15,954 nt of DNA from Stephanodiscus triporus (lineage: Eukaryota > Bacillariophyta > Thalassiosirophyceae > Thalassiosirales > Thalassiosiraceae), in contig JALLAZ010000407.1 in the NCBI GenBank assembly GCA_036939755.1, positions 1 to 15,954 on the forward strand, given 5' to 3'. This document shows, in pieces, positions 1-10,400 of this stretch (position 1 is its first letter; each line of letters begins with the position of its first letter). The translations under genes were made by a program, and so were the position numbers. The notes below the pieces were generated by a model. The model was not told where the DNA came from, made no database searches, and saw only the letters and a list, made by a program, of their open reading frames with translations.

Positions 1-182
1 TGTGAGTAAGCTTGCATATTTTCTCAATATTTCCCAATGGGGTTTATGAGTTTTGATGTTTCCTGATATTGCCAAGTGGGGTTTGGGTTTATATTATAAT
101 TGCCAAATGAGAATACCTCTGTTGATTTGGTTTTGATGTGCAAACCAAGTGGGATGGAGATCCCGCATTGGCTTGAGGGGAG
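1..182 (+). mobile_element. 3' non-coding end of a Copia-type LTR retrotransposon with polypurine tract
   Basis: This stretch has no convincing coding frame. It carries degenerate repeats of the form CCAA(G)TGGG at about 34, 72, 103 and 144, and GTTTTGATGT occurs twice (about 51 and 131). It ends in GCTTGAGGGGAG (171-182) directly followed by TGTT. From family knowledge, a CCAAGTGGGA stretch followed by a TTGAGGGG-type purine tract and then a TGTT LTR start is the usual 3' end of Copia elements. No reverse transcriptase or RNase H sequence lies inside the window, so the class is inferred from this short signature only. Confidence 0.5.
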
Positions 183-371
183 TGTTAAATGGTACAGTGT
201 TGAATCTTGCAAGTACATGCGTACTAGTACGCCTCACAAGTGCATATGTATGAGTACGCTATGCCAAACTGTCTAGATAAACTCTCTTATTATTTTATAT
301 TTTCTTTGTTGAAACTTTATATTATTATCAAGTAAACCCCTTTTGCTATGTCTGCACAGCGTATGAAAACA
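183..371 (+). mobile_element. Probable 3' LTR of the retrotransposon (right end approximate)
   Basis: The left end is set by TGTTAAATGG immediately after the purine tract. An AT-rich TATA-like segment sits near 288-302. I place the right end at the CA of GAAAACA (371), because an LTR should open with TG and close with CA, which would give about 189 bp. The other LTR lies outside the window, so neither the right end nor a target-site duplication can be confirmed. An end at 373 is equally possible, and a longer LTR cannot be excluded. Confidence 0.38.
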
Positions 372-1280
372 CATCGTACTTATTTTTATCCCTCCTTGTG
401 TGTTCGTTGAAGTTCCCTAGCCACGCCGGTGGCCAGACTGTTGTAGCGAGTGTTTCGAAAAAGGCGGGAGAGTAAGATACTTACTCTACATAGGTAATAC
501 TCATACTACACGTAGATAGTTTGATACTCTTCGTACAAGCAGAGAAACTCCTCCCTGCCTGCCTCCTGCCATCATGCTATCCAACTCTACATATCGTACC
601 TCGCTCAGGCGGCAACCAGAGAGCAAACTGATGGCGTCACAATTGCTTCATCCGGTAGCTTTCGACCCTTCTCATGCGATCATTGTGTAGCAGCAATTGT
701 TAATGCATGCCCCGCCGACTGCGGCGCATGTATCTCCACTCCGGATCATGTAGTTGTATGCAGTCGGCCGAATTCAGTCCTTCGGCCCAGCCTTGGCGAT
801 GACGGCGTGCCTATTGAATGCGAACGAGATGGTACTATCGATCATCAATGCTCTCGCTCGGGCTTCCGCGGAAGCCCGATGACTCAGCAGAGCAGAAGAG
901 AGGTTCGGAGTTGATTGAAACGCGTTGCTGTTTTGGCGGGAATTCCTATGTCATGTCGGCGGCAAAATTAAAAGCAAAACAGAATTCCCTCCCTCGAACG
1001 CCTCCTGACGCCCCGCGGCAACGTTCAGTTAGGCGGGTGATATCACGATACCACACACCATTGTAGGACGACGCATCGAGACCATCGCATCATCCTCATC
1101 ATCAGCTTCGAAGGATGCAGGCAGCAACGATCAACAGTCTACGTCATCATCTACCTCTCTCACACCGTCAGCACGTGCGCTCTTCGACTTCGACGTCAGC
1201 ATAGAGATCCGACGACGAACCCGATCACCGCTTTCGAACCACGATCCTCTATTAGCATCGCGAAATATCATCAACCAAAC
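372..1280. other. Intergenic region and presumed promoter of the downstream gene
   Basis: About 900 bp with no gene I can support. Open frames here are short, lack recognisable motifs and look accidental. The segment holds a perfect 22-bp palindrome (858-879), a small inverted repeat of GGCCGAA with TTCGGCC (766-772 and 781-787), and a CATCAT/CATCCTCATC low-complexity stretch near 1083-1106. The proximal promoter and 5' UTR of the large gene must lie in its right part, but I see no clear TATA box or initiator. Confidence 0.5.
858..879. repeat. Perfect 22-bp GC-rich palindrome
   Basis: The 11-base half-site TCGGGCTTCCG is followed directly by its exact reverse complement, so the two strands read identically over 22 bp with no spacer. 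It lies about 400 bp upstream of the inferred start codon. It could be a binding site for a dimeric factor or a remnant of a small inverted-repeat element. A role in regulation is only a guess. Confidence 0.7.
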
Positions 1281-1423
1281 ATGATGCGACTCCTCGCGGC
1301 GATTCTCCTGACGCTTTCGAACGACGGCGCCGTCGTCGTCCACGCCAATGACGGCTTCGAGAAGAACAGCGTTAGCGTCGCGACGTGCGACGATTCCAAT
1401 CTCGGATCGAGCGTGAGCTATTG
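1281..1423 (+). CDS. Exon 1: signal peptide
   Basis: Two ATGs in tandem open a frame beginning MMRLLAAILLTLS and reaching VVVHA, a basic-hydrophobic leader with a small-residue cleavage site near residue 22. The mature start is NDGFEKNSVS. The exon ends with the two bases TG before the donor GTGAGTA at 1424; joining to G at 1924 restores a TGG codon. Without the splice the frame stops at once (TGA at 1425). The leader sends the protein into the secretory pathway, which fits the cysteine-rich and glycosylated modules downstream. An extra upstream exon cannot be ruled out, but nothing in the sequence calls for one. Confidence 0.72.
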
Positions 1424-4400
1424 GTGAGTATGATATGCTTCTCTATTGACTCAGAGTGGCATGTTCGTTGGTGGGCGTTTGCTGTCGCGATATTCCATCG
1501 CATTGCCGATGTTCTTGTCCTCCTCGGGATCTCTAATATATTGAGGTCGAATGCCATTAATTAAATTGTATCATTGGTGTCCGAAGCCATACTTAACCAT
1601 TGGGAGGTTATCCATATTCCTATCGGTATCATTGATTCGTCGTTTTTCGGTTCGTGTGCCCTGAGATTGAATGCTTGCGTCGTTGAGAAGGCCACCCGCA
1701 TCTCATGTCATTGTCATTGTCATTTTGAGTACGCAAAACCGTGTTCTCTTGACTGCATCGAATTCATTGGTTGAGTGAATTCGTCTTATCTCCTCGTTGA
1801 GCTCGGTGGTCGGCAGATATTCGAATGCATGTCTGACAACATTCACTCCCATCTTACCCACGTCTTGATTTCTCATCTTGTTATTTTCTTTATTGACATT
1901 TGCATTGATATCATACTATATAGGGACTCTTTATCACGCTGTGGTTCGTGCACCAACACCCCCGGCTGCCGATTCTGCCTCACTACATTCCAATGCATGG
2001 ACGGCACCTACCTCGAGCCGACTGGAATCGAAGACTCTGCGTGTGATGAATGGGCATTGGAACCTTTCTCCTGCCCCAAGCTCAACGATTGTGGCTATAC
2101 ATCGTGTGACACTTGCTCCCGACACAAGGGTTGTACATGGTGTGGATCTCTTGATCGATGCATAGATGACTCTGACACGAACTTCGTCCATTGTCAAGGC
2201 AAAGTCCGACCTGGAGAAATCTGCCCTCATCCCTTCACGTCGGTCACGCACGTGGAGGGCAATCTTGTCGTTCGGGGAGACGCCGACCTTGGCGGTGTTG
2301 TTCTGCAGGTATCTGGTCCTTGCAACATAAAGGACGGCTGCTACTCAAAAGGGTTTCATTCCCGACTTTTCGACGTGAAATCCGCTGGTTTCGTTGCCAT
2401 CTCTGCAGCTAATACTGACAGTCCAAACGTCCAAGCGTCTGAAATTCTTTTGCAGTCTGGTTCAGGCACCAACAAAGTTGGTGGATCTGGCGGTGATTTT
2501 TTTGCATTCGCGGGAGATGCCGCCGGAGGCAAGTATTTACACCCAATTGACTGTATTACAAGCACACTCATTGTTTCTCACTTGTTATGATAATATTCTT
2601 TACTGCACACCCATTAGAAATGCCTTCGGGTGGTTTGCATGGGCTGGGAGGCAGCATGTATCTTCGAGCTGGAGAAGCGACTGGCGTCGTCTCAGTTAGA
2701 GGTTCCAAGAGAAAAGCCCTTCACTTGCACCCGAACCATGGGCCATCATCGGGAGGAACTCGGGTTGTTGTCAAGGGAATTACCAGTGGGCCCATCGTGA
2801 GGGGCCAGCAAGCCCTGTGCAAATTTGGGACTCAAATTTCTCACGCGATAGAAGTTGGCTCAAATGGCGAATTCGTCGTTTGTTCATCTCCTCCTCGTTC
2901 GACGAATGGGCATGCTTTTTCAGTGCCAGTAGATGTATCGATCGCGGGACATAGCAACATCTTTTCGGGTATGCAAGTCGTATTCCGATACGACGAGGAG
3001 TTTTCCTTATCTTCATTGTATCCTACTTCCGGATTGGTTGTCGGAGGCACCAAAGTGAAAATTCATGGTGGTCCGTTCGAAAATCGTGATGAAGTTAGGT
3101 GTCGATTCGGAGATCAGATAGTCGATGCGACCTACCACGACGTGGCCGAGATTTCTTGTATTAGTCCCCGTCTTGGTTGGATAGAGGAGGTTCAGCGGGT
3201 GAGCGTATTCACCATGGCCGCCAACCCCGAAATTCAAACAATATCCGCAACTGTTGATGACTATATCAATGAAGTTCACATTTGCAAAACCATTGGTGAA
3301 AGTGATCTCGCAGACGATGACCTTCGTAGAGGCTTTCGTATTGTTGCGCCGGGCGGTTCGTTTCAATACCCGCTGTCCCACCACACACGATGGCTTCATT
3401 ATAATGAAACTGCTGACGGCATGACAGAGGCACTCAATGAAACTGGTCTATTCCCGTATGGTTTTCGTGTTGAAAGAGCAGGACCATTTCCAGGCAGGGC
3501 ATACACGTGGGAAATCGTTCTCCCAAAGGATGAATCATTTGACGGAGAAACTCTGCATGTGGTCAACACAGGCGGAGGCGCTGTAAAGTTGACAGGGACG
3601 AACGCTTCGATTTCGTGCCTCCTTGCACAGAGAGGGACGAAGAGGCTAGGTGGACAATTCAAGTTGACATTTGTCAACAATGGCTCCGTGGAGTCGTCCA
3701 GGCCCATCTATCACAATGCCACGAACGACGAAATCAAACAGGCACTCGAGGAGCTCAATGGTATTGATAGTGTAAAAGTCAATTCAGCAAGCTTGGACTT
3801 CAATATGACGGGTAGTGGTGCCTTTCAGTGGCACGTTACGTTCGATAGCTTAAAAAATGCCGGGGACATACCTCTTCTGACTGCCCAGTATTCGGATGAG
3901 CTTTTTGGAAGCAATGCAGCCATTGATGTCACAGAAACAAGGAAAGGTTCATCCCATGCCATTTACAGACTTGAAATTCCATCGCAAGCTGCTAGGTTCA
4001 GTATTTATTTCGATGGAATTGAAAGCAAAATCCTCTCACATAACGCTACAGGCGCTGAGGTTGCTGAGGCCATTGAAACAACTGGTACAAGAAGTATTGT
4101 GGTGGAGAGGTTTATGGACAAGTATTACTTTCTCGATATCATGGGATATCCACTCGCAGGCAGGCTGGAAGCCAGGTTCTTCAATTGCACCGACGATGAT
4201 ACTTCACCATCGTGCCACAGCGACCTTCAGAGTGCTGTGATTCACGTACCCGACACTGCCACACAACTCGGAGGATATTTTTCACTTCGATATCCATCAT
4301 ATACAGCCGCTTGTAAGAAATGCTCGCACTATGTCACAGAGCCCATCAGCGCATTTAGCGATTCAAAACAGTTGGAATTAGCTTTGAAAAAACTTGATTT

Positions 4401-7400
4401 GGTTGACGATACCAAGGTTGTCATTACTGAAAGCGATCGTTTTAAGGAGTATAAGGTTGCCGTTCAATCGGGTATTGTCGGTCGTAACCGAAATTTCTAT
4501 ATTCATTTCATCCAGACGAAATTCAATGCTTCCCCAGATCGTTATGACAATCTACCGTTCACCACGGGATTCACTGGTGACGTTCAATTGCTTGAGATTA
4601 TTAAACACGGTCTTACAGGAACGCCATCAAGGGATGATGCCTACTCAGACGACTACAACGCATTAGTGACAGAGGTCGTGAAAGGAAACGATTTGAACCA
4701 TGGTGGGAGTGTGGAAGTTGCAGTGTCTATCAATGGAGGAGTCGATTTCTCAAGCCAACATATTCTCTTTGAATATAAACCACTTCCAATAGTACAAAGC
4801 ATCACACCAGCCTACGGAGGAATCGCCGGGAACACAGCAATTCGAGTTGCAGGCGATAACTTTTGTAGAAAGTCGGCGCGCTTGTGTCTATTTTGGGATG
4901 TCGGTGGTTCCCGCAGTGATGGTATTCTTGTTCCAATATCGAAATATGTCTTCGCCGAGACCAGCGTTGCCAACAAAACAGTGCAACAAGAGGACACATC
5001 CATCGCTGAAGTCTTGTGCATGACTCCAGCATCACCATTGCCTCGACTCGTACAAGTAGCTGTGGTATCAAATGAGGGTGTTTCAACACCAGAAGGATCA
5101 TTGCAGTCTAGGGGTGCGCTTTTTCGATATCATCAAGACATCAAAATATCAAGAATTTATCCGCATTCATCATTAGTAACAGGAAATGTAGCTGTGCACG
5201 TTTTTGGAGGCCCGTTTTTCTCAAACGAGGGACTATTTTGTACGTTTGGTGAGCGCTCTGTTCCTGGCGTCTTTCTCGGTCCAAGCCAAATAAGCTGCAC
5301 CACACCTCCACATGCTGCAGGGACCTATTCCTTTGGAGTGACCCAAAACGGCCAAGACTACACCAAATCTGGTCACGTGTTCCGGTACTATCTTACTTGT
5401 AACGTCATCAATATAAGCCCAACAACGGGGCCATCAAAAAGAGCAGGAACTGATGTCAAAGTCTACGGGGAGAATTTCGTAAATAGTTCATCACTGCAGT
5501 GCAGATTTGGATTGTTGACAGTCCCGGCAATTTTTGTTCGTAGCTCAGAGATCTTCTGTTCTGCGCCTCCAATAGAAGATGGTGCATTAGAATACACGCT
5601 AATACCAGGCTACTACCCGCAGCGTATGAGGGGACGTCTAGTCTCATTTGAGGTATCAAACAACGGTCAAGACTTCACCTCTGGCGGCCACGAATTTTTG
5701 TACATGGAGGACATTCAAGCATTGAACATGTCAAGAAGAGAAGGACCAAGCAATGGAGGGGGAACGCCTGTCATTCTGAGCGGAGAAAACTTTGGTAAGC
5801 CTTTGATCTACATCTGTTCTCCACTTTGACATAATCTTGAATGACTATCTATTGGCTATTTCATCCAACAATTAAGTGAACAGTACACAGCTTACTTGCC
5901 GATTTGGAACAAAGCCTACTCCCGCATACTTCCTCACACAAGATGCAGTACTTTGCTTCTCGCCACCAGTCCAAGGAACGAACTACATGAATTCAGGGAA
6001 AGTCCCTCTTGCTGTATCCAATAATGCAGCAGACTACGTCTTCTTTGGTGGTTTCACATACACCTCGAGGGTCCCCACTGGAACATACCAAGCAGGAACA
6101 GAAGGCAAAGAAACCTTACACAGCTGCCCAAGGGGTGCTTACTGTGATGGGATTTTGTCGAACAATTTCACACTTTGCAACCCTGGGACATATCAAGAGT
6201 TAACTGGACAAAGCCGCTGTCATGCATGTCCGATTGGATATATGTGCAGTGAGTTTGGCATGACTGTTCCCAGAATATGTCCAGCGCATTACCTGTGTGA
6301 TGAGAGGGGACTGTCAAACCCTAAGCCATGCCCAACGAACTTCATTTGCGACAAGGGAACAGCCACGCTGGCAGCTGCCTTCAATTTTGGTGCCGAAACA
6401 TGTTTTGATAATTCCACAGGTGACTTTGGCCTTCAAGCGTCGGAGTATCCATCACGAATATGGGCCGAACGACATTTGATGCCCCTAGATGCATTTGATT
6501 CATTCTCTTCCAGCTCTCCCGTTCGTGGACGTTTTTGTCATGACGATTCTCATCTCATCTACAGAGACACTAATAATTTCCAGGTGTTGGATCGATCATT
6601 CGACTATAGCTCCACCGGTTTTGTCCTAAGAAGACCAAAATGTATCGAAGGGACAGACTGCAAGCCTGGTATTTCGCCAACTTCTCATATCTGCAGTAAA
6701 GGTCACTATTGCCGACATGGTAAAAAGAGACCATGTAAAGTGGGAACGTATTGTCCGCACGGCAAAGTCTTTGACCCTCTTCCTTGTGAGCCTGGGACGT
6801 TTAACTTTATGATTGGCCAAGTGAAGTGTTCGGAGTGTCTAATCGGTTACTATTGTCCAATTTATGGCCTCTCGGATCCAATAATTTGCCCCCCCGGTAG
6901 GTACCATAGCGGTTCATTTTGTATCTACGTACACACGATTATCTGACCTGACTTCACTCTTCACAGGCCATGTGTGCTCCAAGAAAGGACTGGCCAATCC
7001 AAACATTCGGTGCCCGGCAGGATTGTAAGTGGTATTTTTGTTTACAGTCCTCACATTTATCAAAATACCATATTGATGACAAGTATTCCTGCGCAGCTAC
7101 TGTTTAAATGGAACCAAGACGTCAGACCCGTTCAGAAATGACACAACACTCCGGCCATATGCTTGCAGCCCTGGCACATTTTGTGTTGCAGGGACAGGCT
7201 CAAATGAGAATAAGGAAGGCGCTGTTGGTTTTGCACAACCCTGTCCTGCCGGTTTTTTCTGCGAGGCCGCATCTCCATCAGCAAAAGGGTCAGGCGCATG
7301 TCCGCCCTCATTTCAATGTCCTAAGGGTACAGCCAATCCACGGCCCACTCCGAAAGGGTTCCACGCTGAGCACCCTGGCACAATTAAGTCCACCGCTTGT

Positions 7401-10400
7401 TTGCCTGGATTCTACGCGCCAACAATCCAAACTGACAAATGTAAGTTCATCAACTCCCTCGGTGTGCGATCTCGCCACAAATGACATCTTCCTGAAGAAT
7501 TTTTTCTGAAAATTTTCTCCAATCTATTGTTTCAACTAAGGTTACGAGTGCCCTCCTGGTACATCTTGCAGTGAGTTGAACTTATAGTTCATTTTGCGTC
7601 AGAAGCTTTTTTTCCGTTGTCATATTCACAATTCTTCATTTGTCTTCGCAGCGTTTGAAGGCTTATTTGAGGCTGAAGAATGCGGGCCGGGTACGTATCG
7701 ATCGACCGACGACGATGGCGGCAACAGTGTAAGTGGATATTCTTGTTGCTGCTACTTTGTTGCTTCTTTCTCTTACGAGGATAATTTTTACCCTAATATT
7801 TTGTGTGTGCAGTGTTTACCTTGTCCCCAAGGCACGTGGTCGAAAAATTGGGGATTGAGAGAAAAGGGCGAGTGCACGCGCTGTCCAACAGGCGTCATCT
7901 GCCCAGTTGATGGGATGACTAAGCCATGCAGTTATGCAGACTTGCCCACCCCATATGAGCCGGTGGTTAATTATCGAGACATGCCAGCATTTGAGTATGC
8001 CTTCCCTACTAATTTAAGGCCACCTCCATTTTCAATTGATGAATGCATGGCTCTAAATAACCAGAACTCGATCAGGAGAGAGTACTTCTTTGGAGAATTG
8101 GTCCCTCCATACATTGATATTTTAGGTCGCGGTCCTCACTTTCGGGCTTCAGACCAAAGCTCTCTCAAGTACCAAAGCGTTGCGAAATGCTACAAAAACT
8201 CGCAACCACACGGATCTACTATTTACATGCGGATGGCGGACTATTATGGTCCTCAGTACGATATTCAAACTGGGCATCCTCATCAAGGATACGGTATTGC
8301 TCTCCTGAACAGCCAAATCTATGCTGTCGCCCCGCCCCGGGGCGTCAATTTCAGTTTCAGTTACTTTCGAGGAGAAGGAAATGGTTACATTGATCTCCCC
8401 AAAGCCCGGGTCTATGATCCAGCATTCAATTGCACCAATAGATTGCAGCTGATGAATTCGCCTCTTGTCAAGAATTCAAAGCAGGTTGTGTACACTGATC
8501 CCGTCCATGACTTTGAAGGGAGGGAGGACGTTAAAAAAAATGCCCTACTTTTGATGCGGAGCTAGGCTGTTACATTGATCAAGCTTACGCATTACATGCC
8601 AAGGGAGAATGTTGTGTGATTGGCAAGTTCAAACAACGTGCTGTATGTTTGGCTCATGACCGGTTTTATACAGGAACTTGCGAGGCGGATTCAATTTGCT
8701 CAGAGGGAGGATTCGCGGCTCCAACCCAAGCAAAGCCGTGTGATTCCGGATTCGTGTGTGATGAGAAAACATCGTTCGAAAGCTCAAATTATTACAGGTG
8801 TCCTGCTGGTTTTGCGTGTGACTTTGCAACGACCCCCGACATCAATCTTCATGCACCTGGAAGCCAGCTGAAAAATCTATGCAATGAGGGCCATTACTGC
8901 GGAATGGAGGATATCAGTCGACCACGGAACGGTATCTGTCCCGAGAATCATTGGTGTCCAACTGGGACCTCTGATCCTTTCATTGGCTCGCTTGCAAATG
9001 ATGGTCTACTTCGTCTACTACATAATACTCGCACGACTCCTGCCACTAGTCTTCAGTATCAGGGCGGTGACACATTTGCCTTACTTAGTGATCATGATGA
9101 TGGATGCAATGCAGCGACGCGTCCAAGTTTGGAGACAAGGTTTGTGTTGGAGGTGCACAATCAGACGAATGTTAATTACGTCAAATATCTTTCTGATCAC
9201 CGGAAAGCGCAAATTGCCGTAAACGAGGCTACAACCCTGAAAGAACAGTGCGCCAGAGATCACAAAACCACACTCATCCGAGACGCCATGAGGCGTAAAG
9301 AATGCAACTGCCATGCACATTTTTTCACACTTGCAAGCGTGTATCGTTTTTGGAAATGTACTTCAACGAGTCTACCCGAAGATCTAGGTCTGGGCGACGC
9401 GACAATGTCTCCGTCTGACCGTGGGATGCGAGACCTTTGGCATCCTCACTCCCGAATTCACAAGCTTGGCGTTCTAAATGATCCAGCTATGGAAGTTTTT
9501 GGGCTTCAATTTGGAGACGGCAGTGTATGCAAATTCAATGATTCAGACGATGCTCTCTCTCTGATTGAAGGACGACTTCCCGACGAAGACGAACTCCCAA
9601 ATGTTTCAGCTTTGCAGAAGCATTCTAGTGGCTATCTTGAAATCAGTACTTATGATGGATTTGCAGTACGACTCACGAGTGCTAAGATTAGGACGTTTGG
9701 CAGTTATACCAAGCTAAAAGATGACGTCAGGTCCGAATACAATTTCGAACGCGAGCAAATCGCCATCGGCAGCCGAAGCAATATTGATCCGCACATTTTC
9801 AACCTCTACAACTCTCTCAAGATAATTGAACAATTCGGACAAAAACTAGAACAATTTGTGTACATGAATGCTACCAACGAAACATCTACATCGTCAATTG
9901 ATCTTGTCTTTGGACAGGAGAATGACACTTATTCACGAAGGTTCGACTTTACCGGACCGCTTGATTGGTGTGAATGCCAAAACTTGCTGCGATGCCCAAA
10001 TGCAACTATATCCGACCAAGGCTCGTCAAATGTAGCTGACTGCGTTTCAACAAAGGATGAAGTGCTGCACCGCATTTCACTCCTACCACCAGCCTACAAC
10101 TCGAACACGCAAATTTCCTCAACGGAAGAGGGCACCGTCGATGAGTTGAATACATTGAATTTGAAGCCCTCCGATGTTGCAATCCTGACCATAGATCAGT
10201 CACATTTGCCAAACAATATTACGTACGGAGATCATTACCGAATAGCGATCTACGATGGCTGCAAGCCATGTCCCATCCGTTATCGATGCAAAAAGACCGA
10301 TTTGGGCGGTGGTGCTCAACCGTCATCTTGCCTCTATCCAGCTATGACAAAACAAGCGGATAATCTCAATGAGTGCTTGAAGCGGCACTGGAAAAAAGTC

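Noticed and set aside
818..1066. Open frame of 82 codons on the plus strand upstream of the large gene
   Set aside because: It has a mixed composition and no motif, and it overlaps the palindrome at 858-879. Nothing suggests a splice or a gene there.
1574..1774. Open frame of 66 codons inside intron 1
   Set aside because: It lies wholly within an intron defined by good splice sites and matching phases, and its translation has no domain features.
2533..2534. GT at 2533 as the donor of intron 2
   Set aside because: With the TAG acceptor at 2617 it puts exon 3 in the wrong frame. The GC donor four bases earlier fits the consensus and the phase.
3013..3707. Antisense frames of about 100-130 codons opposite exon 3
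   Set aside because: They are shadows of the well-supported plus-strand IPT coding frame and have no recognisable features.
7108..7509. 133-codon plus-strand frame over exon 6
   Set aside because: It is out of phase with the flanking exons, while the phase-consistent frame shows the expected C-P-x-G-x-x-C repeats.
8530..8565. Programmed -1 ribosomal frameshift as the main explanation for the A8 break
   Set aside because: The heptamer is permissive, but I see no strong stem or pseudoknot just downstream, and a similar break occurs at a T5 run that is not a canonical slippery site. Homopolymer indels explain both more simply.
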